DNA of 64,000 nt from Dasyornis broadbenti (taxonomy: Eukaryota > Chordata > Aves > Passeriformes > Dasyornithidae): positions 495,016 to 559,015 of the forward strand of contig VZRN01004245.1 of NCBI GenBank assembly GCA_013397935.1. Reading direction: 5' to 3'. The stretch's first letter is position 1, and each line of letters starts with the position of its first letter. This document shows, one piece after another, positions 1 to 11,860 of this stretch. The position numbers and the translations under genes are program-made. The notes under the pieces are model-generated. The model was not told the origin of the DNA and made no database searches. It saw only the letters and a list, made by a program, of their open reading frames with translations.

Positions 1-988
1 TTGGACTTGTGGTGACAGAAACTTGGAGCAGAGCTGATGTAATAGGGAGGCCATAATGTAATTATAACTGCTGAACATGTGTCATACCAAGTTAAATGAT
101 ACATTAATGAATCAAAACAGGTGATGGAGTGTTGCTCTTTCAGCAGATAGAGGTGTTTTCAAGGTCAAATTGCCATTAATCTAATAATCTGTAAACTGTA
201 TATGCTTCAAATTGTAAGCAAAATCATCTTTAATGGGTTTTTCAGTATGTTTCTTGTCCTGTACCAAGGGGGTGACAAAACCAGAAGATGCTGTTCTCAG
301 TGTAATTTTGTTTATCCCTCTGTTATTACATTTCTGTTATACCTGATACGATATCTGCGTAGCTCACGGTTTCCAGTCAGGTGTGAGCTTTGCTTCCCTG
401 TGCTCTGAGGAGGCTGACCACAAGCCAGGAGGTGTGGAGACACACGAGTGTAGCATGGAGCCAGACTTATCAGCTTTGCCGAGAGGCAGAATGCATTAAT
501 TGCCCCAAATGCAGTCAGTAAACGGCTCCAAGTCAGCCTGAACCGTGTGCACGACAAGCTCCTTCCTGCCCAGAGCAGAAGTGGGTGTGGGGTAACACCG
601 TGAGTTTTATTTTGCGTAGATTCTCCCCCTGTGATGGTTCTGCAGCCAATGAGTGCCGTCTCTCACCTCAACCGATTCACGATCATGGATGAAGCTCCTG
701 CTTTTTGATTCTGGCAGGACCGCTGTGTTCAGAAGGGAAATAAAGGCTTCTGCTCCAGATCCTGGGACAGCCGAGGACACAACCCTAGCAGTGGTACTTG
801 GCTGCTTGAACATGACGGTGTCTGTCTCCATAGCAACTCCTGAGTACTTAGAGAAGCCCATCACCTCTTGTTTTTGTAGTTCCATTAATGAAACCTACAG
901 TATTTTTGCAAGCAGCCTTGGCTGAGAAGTTCAACTGAGACCCCCATAGAACAAAGAACGCATCCGTTTTGAGCAAAGAAATTAGACC
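1..988. other. Unique noncoding sequence, no gene recognised
   Basis: Only short overlapping ORFs (under about 95 codons) occur, on both strands, and none resembles a known family. No repeat, CpG island or RNA gene is apparent. Confidence 0.6.
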
Positions 989-1205
989 AGCTTGCTCAGA
1001 GCTCCATCTGACCTGGCCTTGAACACTTCCAGGGATGGGACATCCCCACCTTCTCTGGGCAACCTGTGCCAGTGCCTCACCACCCTCACAGTAAAGAATC
1101 TTTTTCTAATATAGAGTCTAAACCTTCCCTCCTTCAGTTTGAAGCCCTTGTCCTGTCACTACTTATTCTGGTAAACAGTCTCCGTCTTTCTTGGAGGGAA
1201 GGCAA
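989..1205 (-). mobile_element. CR1 non-LTR retrotransposon, 3' fragment
   Basis: Read on the plus strand this is the reverse complement of an avian CR1 3' region. It has the diagnostic order 'gctcagagctccatc', 'ggccttgaacacttccaggg', 'tctctgggcaacctg' and 'cagtgcctcaccaccctca', followed by the 'gtaaagaat' block and the 'cagtttgaagccc' block. CR1 copies are usually 5' truncated, and this one keeps only about 200 bp. The extreme 3' end, which normally carries a short tandem octamer, cannot be seen next to position 989, so that end has been lost or has diverged. No coding capacity remains. The family assignment rests on remembered consensus sequence; the subfamily is not determined. Confidence 0.88.
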
Positions 1206-2564
1206 TTTGCAGGACAGTTTTTTTTTCTTTCCACAAAGCTCCAATTTGGCCTGAGTCATTCACATTAAGGGATTACTGTAACAAAAGACTTCCCTTTCAG
1301 AATCATAGAATGTGTCAGGGAAGTCAAACTTTCCCGAAAGGAAATGTTCAGAGGAGGCATCACGACTGGGATCAAGAACACAAAGTATTGAAATGTCTGG
1401 CAGGGAGAGAGAGAAATAAATATTGCTTCCATGATACCATCAGCCATCTGTCATAATCAGAAGTTTTTTCAGATGGAATCCCTGATTTTATTCTTTTTTT
1501 TTTATTTTATTTTTTTTACCCTGAAGATTTCACTTAAAGCCAAGTCCATCTTAGTGAAAAGTGAACGTTGTTTATCCTGCTGGAAGCATGTATTAAAAAG
1601 CTGTAGTGTGTGGTCTCTCAGCACTCCATCTACTCCAGTCATCCTTCCCAGGGAGGCTTGACATCCCTGCACTTTCCTGTTTGGCTGGTCAGTTAACCAG
1701 ATCTAAGAATCATGGATATTTATGACGGTTGCCACTCGGAGGCTGAATTTCACCTTTGAGAGTCATAGGAGTTTCATTGCCCATTTTATTTATCACAGTG
1801 TAACGTTGGAAGAGAATGGCTAAGCACTGTCATGCTCACATTCCTAAGGAAAATTTGTTACCTTGCAAGGGATAAATTACCTAGAACGTTTCATTAAGAA
1901 GGCTTTTTGCAATACCCTGAAGTTGTACATGCTCAGGGCAAGTCATTGACTCTCCGAGGTGTAAACTGCCACTTTTTAGTGGGAGTATATAAAATAATCC
2001 TTTACCATGAAGCAGATCTGATCAAAAATGTTACGTTGCCAACACTGAAATGTTCTGTGGGAATGTAGAAAATCTGTAGAGATACTGTGGGGAAAAAAGC
2101 ATTTTAGTTTCAGAATGGACCATTGGAAGTTTTGGATTTGAAGCAATGTCTTGTGTCAAGACGTATTAGACTTTGGACTGTTAACCATCATCTATGATTT
2201 AAAAAGTCAAGATTAGACGAAAGGATTTTAGTTTTATAGAGGCACAGCATAACCCTAACACAAAATTAATTTCCCTCATAAATTTTTACTTAAGTGGAAT
2301 AAAATAAATGAGACCTCTTGTTCTGACTGCATCGAAGACATAATACGAAGAGAAATGTGAACCAGAGTTGGCACATACAGGGTCTCATCCAGCAGATGTT
2401 GAAAGTTTGCCTTCAGAGATCTCTCATTCTTGGTGCTTCCTGGAAAAAAAAAAACCCACCTTGACACCCTTGCAAAAAGTGATTGTATAAGGTCCATCAG
2501 TGTCTGGCTCACCGGTATGTTTTTATTGATTCAGAATAGAAGCAGATCTCAAAAAAAAAAAAAA
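1206..2564. other. Unique noncoding sequence ending in a 14-A run at a gap
   Basis: No gene or recognisable repeat. A T-rich patch lies at about 1491-1518. The stretch ends in 14 A at 2551-2564, directly against the assembly gap. Confidence 0.55.
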
Positions 2565-3268
2565 NNNNNNNNNNNNNNNNNNNNNNNNNNNNNNNNNNNN
2601 NNNNNNNNNNNNNNNNNNNNNNNNNNNNNNNNNNNNNNNNNNNNNNNNNNNNNNNNNNNNNNNNNNNNNNNNNNNNNNNNNNNNNNNNNNNNNNNNNNNN
2701 NNNNNNNNNNNNNNNNNNNNNNNNNNNNNNNNNNNNNNNNNNNNNNNNNNNNNNNNNNNNNNNNNNNNNNNNNNNNNNNNNNNNNNNNNNNNNNNNNNNN
2801 NNNNNNNNNNNNNNNNNNNNNNNNNNNNNNNNNNNNNNNNNNNNNNNNNNNNNNNNNNNNNNNNNNNNNNNNNNNNNNNNNNNNNNNNNNNNNNNNNNNN
2901 NNNNNNNNNNNNNNNNNNNNNNNNNNNNNNNNNNNNNNNNNNNNNNNNNNNNNNNNNNNNNNNNNNNNNNNNNNNNNNNNNNNNNNNNNNNNNNNNNNNN
3001 NNNNNNNNNNNNNNNNNNNNNNNNNNNNNNNNNNNNNNNNNNNNNNNNNNNNNNNNNNNNNNNNNNNNNNNNNNNNNNNNNNNNNNNNNNNNNNNNNNNN
3101 NNNNNNNNNNNNNNNNNNNNNNNNNNNNNNNNNNNNNNNNNNNNNNNNNNNNNNNNNNNNNNNNNNNNNNNNNNNNNNNNNNNNNNNNNNNNNNNNNNNN
3201 NNNNNNNNNNNNNNNNNNNNNNNNNNNNNNNNNNNNNNNNNNNNNNNNNNNNNNNNNNNNNNNNNNNN
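2565..3268. other. Assembly gap of 704 N flanked by poly-A on both sides
   Basis: Unknown bases run from 2565 to 3268. The left contig ends in 14 A and the right one begins with 13 A (3269-3281). Identical homopolymers on both sides suggest that assembly or gap sizing failed at an A-rich repeat. Any ORF reading through this gap, such as the apparent 292-codon frame at 2430-3308, is an artefact of treating N codons as open. Confidence 0.97.
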
Positions 3269-4812
3269 AAAAAAAAAAAAATTGCTCAGATCAGCTATCG
3301 GAGGTTAATGTGCCTGAAAAACTATTCAAATTTCTCTGGTTGGGTTGTAGAGTGATTAGGTTCTTATGATTTGGTCACACGGATTTTCGAATTCCTCTCC
3401 CCAGTAATCTATTTACTATGGTCTGAGTCCTGCACATTTTGCTCCGAGGCACCGAGGCAGAATGAAACACTTTAACATGTCTAAGGACAGAAGAAAATGA
3501 AGTCTTTGGGGGCCGTGTGGAGGTGGCCTTGGGTAATGTGTCCACACGGACCACAATAATCTGCTCCTTGGAGGGGGAATTCAGTTCTTAATATTTTAAT
3601 AATTTCCACTTGCAATGGCCCTTTCAACCAAGTGTCAGATCTTGAAGGCACATGTGTCTTTTTTAAAGAAAAAGTGCATTTCAGAGGCACTGGCACGTTC
3701 CCAAGGCTGGGGCTGTTTGTTCTTCCAGTTCCATATATCTTTTCACTGGAAGCACAAAATCTTTGCGGTGCAAAGATTTGAGCTTGAGTTGTGTGCGTTA
3801 CCAGCATTTTCTGACACCACAGTCCCCGCATTGTGGAGTCAAAAATCTGATTTTGCTTATCTCAGCTCGTGCCCTAGAGATTTTACAATATAAAATTAAA
3901 AAAAAAAAATTAGATAATGGTCGAATTCAGGGACAGGAGACAAAGAAAGAGCGACACTAGCAGCTTCAGGACAGCTGGGACCTTGCATTTATCAGGTTCC
4001 GTGGGCATCACACAAGTGAATTTTAAGACCAGGAAGATGAATAAGGAGGTGGCTTTACAGATGGTAATCAGGTACTCCTTTGAGGCCCATCTTCATCCTT
4101 CCTACATTTTGAAATGCACATCTTCCCCCTTTCTTGTGTACCCTTTTCAGCCTGAGCAGAGAAGAAAGAGGGAGAGGTGCAGTTTGCAGCCCACGAGAAG
4201 GTGGGGACTCGTCTCAGGTATCGATCAGAGGTCAGTGTTGTATTTCACTGAGCTCCCGTTTGCATATGAGATTACCCAGAGATGGAAAGTGGGCAGGGGG
4301 AAAAGGACCCCAGAAGGACACTGGGAGAGGGTAAGGAGGGTTTGCCAAGGAGTTCACTGTAGGAATGATTAGAGAAATAGGGAGAGAAGTGCAAAAGAAG
4401 AGGGTCACCGAGGCCAAAAAGAATAGCTTCAAGAACATTACTTCAAAGGCGGGTGAGACAGCAGTAGGGATGAGAGAGGAGACACTGTCCTAGCTGTCCT
4501 CATGTGAGAGAGAAGTCATTTGAAACTGTGACAAATAATTTCATTGCTCTGGAAGAAGCAGGGTGGTATTTTTGATGGGATTGTAAAAAGTATAATCATC
4601 AAGTTCACAGATAAAAGGAGACTGAAGGCAGAAACCTTGACACTGCCAATGGTGCAACAGTGAGAATATTTAACGAAACACAATGGTTTATATTGATTTA
4701 TCATTGAGATGAAATCTTCTTTCATCCATTAAATTCTATGTATTGTATTTCCCTGATTTTCTTCTGAGTTCAAAGTACGTTTTGTTTCTATTTCTTAGTG
4801 TGGGTTAGTGTA
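3269..4812. other. Unique noncoding sequence
   Basis: A 151-codon plus-strand ORF (3917-4372) and several shorter overlapping ones are present. Their translations are low-similarity, basic and without domain signatures. I see no splice-flanked exon or repeat that I can name. Confidence 0.5.
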
Positions 4813-4854
4813 TTTTTTTTTTTTTTTTTTTTTTGGTTTGTTTGTTTGTTTGTT
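4813..4854. repeat. Poly-T (22) followed by a short TTTG tandem repeat
   Basis: A run of 22 T (4813-4834) is followed by ggtttgtttgtttgtttgtt, about four TTTG units. This is a simple-sequence tract, possibly the decayed tail of a minus-strand retroposon, although no element body is recognisable beside it. Confidence 0.9.
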
Positions 4855-7800
4855 CCTTTCCCTTGCCTATTTAGAACATGCAAATAGGCTATAAGCTACT
4901 GTGGCATTTAACTGAGACACGTTTACCTGAATGTCAATTTGATAGTAAGGTTTTCTTGGTTGTTTGAAGAACCAATGCCAAAATTACTCTTGCAAATTAG
5001 CTATCGAACTTCCACTCTGATGCAATCCCTGTCTTGTATCTTCTGTACTCCTCCAAGCCTTATTCAAAAATTATCTTATCAGCCTTTCTCTAGATTTCCC
5101 TGAAACTCCCATTGTTCAAAGTATATTTGTTCCATTTCCTCTTCCTTTGTTTATTATTATTTTACTACTATTCCGCTGGACACATACATTTCCCTCACAG
5201 GACGTGTACATTTTAGCTCGATTTTCAGTGTGACGTCTTGATTTTCAAATTTGCCTGTATCCCATGCTTTTGATTTGGAAATGTAGACCTAAATTTTCTG
5301 AAGGGCTCGAAAGTGCTTCCATTGCTGCAGGTTTTCATTCACGCCCTGGGAACTGCACAACACAGGAAATAATTTATTTGCTGGGTTTATTTACCTTTTT
5401 TTTGCCTTTTCTAGAGCTTCCTCATGGCTCGAGGCGCAGCCATTAAGGGAGCCAGTTTCCCCCAAGCCTGTGTTTGTGCTGCTCCTTAAAGAGGGAGCTA
5501 GACCAGCCCTCCATAACCTCACTGCTGCACGTGGTAAATCCCTGAGCCCCAGTCCATCAGCACTGCCCTCAGCTGCAGCCTCCTCGGCATTGTCTAGGCT
5601 GAGGGACGGCACCTGAAAGTGTGTTTCACCTGTAATATTTACAGGTTACGTGTTTTAAACTGGACAAGTCTCTGATTGCAGGGAGAGAACGTGAAGAACG
5701 TTCCTCTCCTGAGTGCCTGCTGTGGCAGGGACTCAGCTAATAAAGTTTTTTGTATTGAGGGAGTTATAATTTGCTAGCGGGATCTCGACAGTTGTCTTTA
5801 GAACAAGACAATCTGCCTTTCCCCTCCCTACCAGGCCTAATTCCCTGGTAACCTTCTTGGAAATGTGCATTGGCTACAAAACTAAAGATTAACTGTCCAG
5901 GGACCTGCTTCCTGGAGCTTATTTGAAGATTAAATCAAATGGCAGGCAATATATATTTGGTAATTCAGCTTTCTTTCAGACTTTTCCAATCTAGTGGCAA
6001 GTATAATGGAAGAATCTGACACTCAAAAGCACTAAATTGGTTTTCCTTCTTTTCCTTTTTTTTTTTTTTTTTTAAATTTGAAAATGCCTGGTATTTCTAT
6101 CCCTAGCAAAATTAGAATAAATGATTTGTTTCCTCATGTATGAAGACTATGTTCTTTTATTTTTGAACATGAAGCAAAGCAATTTTAATTACAGCTGATG
6201 TGAATTTTTTTTTCTCTTTTTGTGACGTACTGCTCTTTCTTTTCATTCTACGTAACAAATGCCAGCGGAAGAGTTTTAAGAGAAGCAATCAAACATCTAC
6301 TGCAGCACTACAGCATCCATTTGAACAGAAAGGGAAACACCCATATTGTTTTTTAATTCAGCATTTAGTCTGTGTATTAGTTAAACAAATTTATATTCAG
6401 CAAATTGGATTGAGACGGATGGATGTGCTATGCTGTTTTAAAAAACTGTATTTAGAAGGCACATTCAAAGACAGTGAAGTGCGATTTGTCCTCGCAGCAG
6501 ACATCTGAAGAACAAGTGACATTCTTACACAAAATCCATATTGGTGATGTATTTAATTACAGAGTTGATTGAAATTGACAGCCTCGGTGACCTATGAGTG
6601 CACTGCTACTGACTGATGGATGCTTCGAATCTGGTTACTTTTAAACCAATTCACATTCTGGTCAATAATATCCTGTCAAAGTGCAAGCTGCAGTTTTGCA
6701 TGTATATGGACTGGGCAGAGAACATTTTAATTAACAGAAGGTAGAGATGAATGAGGCTTAAAAATGGATGCAATTCTTAAAAACCTGATTGTCATGATTT
6801 GAATAGGAGAGACAGAACTCTAAGTGTTGTTCAGGGTGGCTGCCTTCCTTCAGAAGCACATTTTGCTTTCATGCTCTTATCAGCCCCAAACCTCTCAACA
6901 CAGATGGGCTCTGCAGCCTCTTCTGCACATTTGCAGGCAGTTCCTCACTAGGACCTGGAGAGAGTCCTTGAGAAAACGGTGCCTCGCCTTTCTGCTGGAG
7001 GGAAACCTGCTAAAGGAGGCTCTGGAACTCTTCTTGTAGCCAACATCAGTGCAGAGACGGAGGCCTGCAGCACCAAGAGATGCCTCCATGCACGCCTAAA
7101 AGCTGTGGGATGGCTGGAATCTAAGCAAATTTTCTGTTTCTTCATTGTGCTAAGTGCTAATATCCAAAACTAATTTTGGCTTGACCTCATTGTTTCAGTT
7201 TTATGCAACTTTCTTTGCAATGAAGGCTACAAAATGTTTATATTTTTGTCCGTGCATGAAGGGCCTAAGTGGAACATCTCAGATGGAACATCTCTGAACT
7301 GCTTAACAATTGCCTTGTAGCATAAGACACCAGTTCTGCTGTTTGTAACTTTTTCAGACTCCAGAAATGTTTGCTGGAATTTTCTGGCTTGAATAGCTGC
7401 CTCAGGCTCAATAGGATAAAAGAGTTCAACTGTTTCTAAGAACGAGATTAAGAAAAATAAGCCTTGTTTTCTCCTGGTAAAAACCATTATTTGAACGGGT
7501 TTAGGATAAAACCTTGCTAATGTCTGTGTTTTTAATGACAGCAGGAGCTGGGCAGTGAGATCTCTGAGCCAACAAGACAAGTTGGAAATTCAAAGCACAG
7601 ATGTTGCTCGGTTCTCCCTTCACTCAGTCTGAATTCAGGCTGTCAAGCATTCAGCCCTGCTCTCCTTTCTCCGTGTTCCCGTGTTTGGGAATTTGAAACT
7701 CCTAAAAAAGCCTTTCCCTGAACTAATTTTTCCATTTATCTTTCCCCACCAATCTAACAAAGATGAGTTAAGGCAGTTCTAGCTGCAATAGGCAAATATT

Positions 7801-9814
7801 AAGCCAACTCTCCATTTTTTTTCTCATCAGTTTGTTCACTTGGCTGTAAGTGCAGCATTAGAATAATCTCTGCACACCAGGAAAAGAAATATAATGACGT
7901 GAGTATTACACAAAATTTGAACTGAATAGCAGACTCCATGCAATTTCAGTGGTTCTTCTCTTCATTCTCAACTTTTCTATTTTCCTCTCCAGCATTTCTG
8001 GATAGACATTCCAAGACTATCAATATGAATAGGACGTAACAACAGCCATCTGCAGGTCAGATAAACCCATCCATCAGCACATCAGCAAGTGGACCTAAAA
8101 TATTTATAGAATTTTTATTCATGAGAGAAAGAAACCGTTAATTGGTGATTAACATAAGAAGGTAATAATGAACTCAAATCTGTGTAGTGCAGTTTTGTTA
8201 TTACTCATTTTCTGCAGGCAAGATAAGAAAACAAAATGAAGAAATTAGTTTTCATTTGCCAGAAGAGCTATTTTGTGTAGATTACTGATGAAATGTATTT
8301 TGAAATCTGATGCATCTGTACATATCAAGATTCATTTCTCTGATCTAGTGAAATATCACAGATACTTCCCAAAAAGGGAGCTTTATAACAAACAGTAAAA
8401 TCTATATCAATCACTGTGTATTCATAATAACTCATAGCCCTGATACTTAATTACAGCTAAATATAATTTCTGACTTGAAATATTTTCAGCAGAGCACTCA
8501 GCATATTCCTAACTTAAAATGCAGGGTTTTTTGTATTAAAAGTTCAAATACTTTAATGGATTTGAGTCTGTCATGAAGATGTCTATGCAGTCAGCAATTA
8601 CTGTGTGCAAAAGTATGAAAATAAGTTCAATTTGTGCAAAACAAGCAACTCTCTTGGAAAAAGGTAGTGTTCCTTTAAGGAGTCTTCAGAAAAGGAAAAG
8701 CTGAAGTGCCATTAAAAATTATATCCATTGCTTGTCCTCTCCTAGTTTAATTTCATTTTAACTTAAATAAACATTTCTTTACATTCAGCAATAGTGGAAA
8801 AGGCTGTTCTTACTCATTTTGTATGATTAAAACTACATTAGCAATATAGATGTATTAATTTACAGATACAGATACTAATTGCTTAAATATTGAGTTCAAA
8901 ACCAGACAGTAGTACTGGGAAAGGATAATTGGTTCTTGCCGTAGAAAAAAAACTATAATAAAGAACTTGAAAGTGCTGTCACATTTCACATAACAAGCAA
9001 AATCTCAGAATATTTGAAAAATATTCCGAAAGAAAATGTCTTGGGGCTTTCTTAATGAGAATGAATGTGGTTTGAAAAGATCAAATAATATTCACATATG
9101 TCAAATACAGGTTCTAATAACAGTTAGAGATAATGAATAAAATTAAAGTAGGTCATTTTTAGTCACTTAGGATCCAATAGGAGGCATACCTCTTCCTAAC
9201 TGCTTGTTAAAATATAATTAGAAGCATTTGCTGTATTTACAAAAAAAAAAAAAAAAATTCAATATCAAAGATTAGAAAAAAATTAAATTGGGGTATTTTA
9301 CCATTCCTTAATTTTCTGGTTTTGTTTTATTAGCATTTGAGCAGTAAATGGCATATAAATATGTTAATATTGCAATAACTGGCGTAGCAGTCATAACTGT
9401 AAGTGATATGGCAGCTATAAATATCCTGATAGGAGGGGCGGGATTTTTCCTCTCATCCTGAGTGCCATGGCTTTAACAACGCACAGTTGTCTACAAATAC
9501 ATGGGACTGAACATACAGAGCTATGGAAAGAAAGAAAAGTCCAAATGACGGCATTCCTTGGACACCAAACACTGAATTTGTACGGAAAAGGTATGGAAAT
9601 TCTTAAGAGGATAAAGTAAATCAGGGTGGGGAATATCTGCTGTTGTCTCAGTTGGGTCTCGGTTGTCTCAGTCCAGGTGAATTCAGCAGATGCTCAGCAC
9701 ATTCCAGCACTGCTCGTGCACTCGGCATTCGTCCGTAGCAGTGATGGGGGAAACCCAAAGGCTGGTCAGCCTGCTTGTTTTAGATGTCAGATCGGATCCT
9801 GCTGGCTCGAAGCG
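4855..9814. other. Long unique AT-rich noncoding stretch
   Basis: No repeat or gene is recognised. From about 7.6 to 9.6 kb no ORF reaches 60 codons on either strand, and the sequence is AT-rich with many TAAT and TTAATT cores. The part at about 6530-6800 has the even, non-repetitive texture typical of conserved noncoding DNA, but conservation cannot be judged from one sequence. A 17-A run lies at 9241-9257. Confidence 0.5.
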
Positions 9815-9857
9815 GATCCAACCGATTCAAACCAGATCAAACCAGATCCAACTCGAT
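9815..9857. repeat. Miniature tandem repeat, 10-11 bp unit, about four copies
   Basis: Units related to GATCCAAACC repeat head to tail: gatccaacc, gattcaaacca, gatcaaacca and gatccaactc, followed by gat. The copies are imperfect, so this is a small decayed or young micro-duplication. It lies in otherwise unique sequence and has no known role. Confidence 0.6.
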
Positions 9858-11227
9858 GCTCTGTGATCAAAGATGGCCCAGTTCTTCCAAAAATAAGCGT
9901 TCTGTGCAGTCTGGGCTTCTACTGAGGGAGTTGTGTACAGAATGGACGCCAGGTTAACAACGTTTTCCCATTTTTCTATCCTACAGACAAACTGATGAGG
10001 AGATATTTTCACCCATGCACAAATCCTTGCCTTTGGCACTGCTCACCTCTGGTCTGTACAGCAGAACACTCATTTTAAATCATCACTTTTATTTATTTAC
10101 TCTTTCACAAGCAGCACAAGCTGCTTTCGAAGTCGAGTCCCCTTAACGACACAGAACCTTTCACACTCTCCTTTCGCTAATGTATTCTTCAAGGGAAGGC
10201 TTGCACGTTTGAAGATTACTCTCAGGCACAAAGAAGAAACGACAGAAAGCCTGCTGGCCTAGAAAAGAGCCACTCACATCCATTCATTTATGCATATCCC
10301 ACTCACACGCTGGTAGTGTTTTGTGACACGTATTTCCATGCCCTTATCCCTGCCGTTACCAGGCGCCATGTGTAAGGCAGGCATTAAAGCAGGAACATCA
10401 CCCGTGACACCTAGTTAGTTGGCTAGAGACAAAGTCGTTTCTTCTTATCTCAGCAGGAAGCCACGCTACTTTGAGCCCAAAGCTTCTTGGTTCAATTTCT
10501 TGCTGGAGTTGATTCCTTATAAATATGAATTGCTCTTCATTTGATCTTTCCTCACTTGTGGGCAGGGCAGCAGTGCCCCACAGATCTGCGGGTGGAGGGT
10601 CCACGCAGGTTTTTGGTGTTTTCTCTGCGGAAAGCGAGAAATAGGAATTGGGTGCTTCTGTCCTTGAGACTTTGGAGGGTGCACTTTGTTTGGCCCAGCC
10701 CCGTTGGTATGGGGGCTTAAAAGCTTAGGGGAGCAAAGGCAGGAATATGGCAGATATACTCAAGCCCCTTCTCATCCTGTGGAAGTTCATCACAGACCCC
10801 AGGGAAAAGCTTTAAAGGTGGATCTCTGACTTGAGCTGGGGTCCTCTCCTGTGAAGCATCATTGCTCTGTCATTGCCCCGGTGTGCAGGATCAGACAGGA
10901 GGTAAACAGAGCTTGAAAACTGATGGGATTTGCGAAATTGTAACGTAGATCCTACATTTCCAGGAAGACATGAAACAATTATCCGCTCATTATGGCAAGA
11001 GGAACTGAGATGTTTTCTTCTTGGTCACCTTCCATGGGTTTAAGAATAAGATTGACACAACCCTTGGCACTATTTTGTGTTGGAGGAAGTTAATTCACGT
11101 GTTTTTATTCTGGACGTAATGTATGTGTGGATACACGTGTTAAACCACTCTGTGTGTCTCAGTGTCACTGAGGTATTCACAGACATCATCTCACAAACAG
11201 GATCCCTTTTAGCTTTTCATGAGCTAC
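9858..11227. other. Unique noncoding sequence
   Basis: Only short ORFs without recognisable domains are present. No named repeat was seen. Confidence 0.5.
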
Positions 11228-11860
11228 AAGATCACAGAATGGCAGAGATTAGAAGGCACTTCTGGAGATCTTGTTCAGCTCCCCTGATCAAAGCAGAGTC
11301 AGCTGGAGTGGTTTGCTCTGGACAGTCTTCAGTTGAGTTTTGAACATCTCCAGAGAATGAAGGATCTCCAGCCTCTCTTGGCCAATCACCCCCACAATTT
11401 TTTTCTTATGTTTAAGGAGAATTTTCTCTGGTTTAGCTTGTGCCCATTGATTCTTGGCCAGGCGCTAGGTACCACAAAAAGGACTGTGTCTCCAAACATG
11501 TATTTATGTGCACCTGCTTGCTTGCCTGTGCACTGGGATGCTCTGCTCCTGAGCTCACAGATCAGCTTGGTTGATCCTCCGTAATTAACCAGTTCTTCTG
11601 GACCTCGATTGCTCCACGACCAGCTCACCCTATCACAAGAAATTCTCCCAATCAGGTCCCAGAACAGGGCAATTTGCCCTCCTGAATTGCAGGGCTGTGT
11701 TCCTGTTTCGCTTTGTCCCTCTTCTCTCACGAGCCTGAACCCCACCCTCTTCTAGCCCTAAATGGCTCATGATCCTAAACATTTCTGTGCTTCCAGCGGG
11801 ATCATGGCTCTGCAAGTGCATGCAGATCCCTAATTCCTGCTGTTTGCATCCTGTGCTCAT
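11228..11860 (-). mobile_element. CR1 retrotransposon, internally deleted (endonuclease pieces joined to 3' region)
   Basis: On the minus strand, reading from 11,860 downward, the element starts with a decayed copy of the beginning of the CR1 ORF2 endonuclease. The translated stretch CKQQELGICMHLQSHDP corresponds to the family's NKQEELEVCAQLQNYDL block. A later endonuclease/linker block follows at about 11,500-11,760: ALQFRRANCPVL matches the family's LDFRRADFGLF, then in another frame FWDLIGRI matches FRDLLGRI. It then passes straight to the 3' region (about 11,228-11,490), with the reverse complement of 'gagttttgaacatctccaga' and 'gatcacagaatggcagag'. The reverse transcriptase region is absent. 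Frameshifts show it is long dead. Family consensus is recalled from memory. Confidence 0.82.

Noticed and set aside
1299..1316. 'agaatcatagaatgtgtcag', resembling a CR1 3' terminus
   Set aside because: The adjoining sequence does not continue into CR1; a short chance match.
2430..3308. Apparent 292-codon plus-strand ORF
   Set aside because: Nearly all of it is the N gap; ambiguous codons were read as open.
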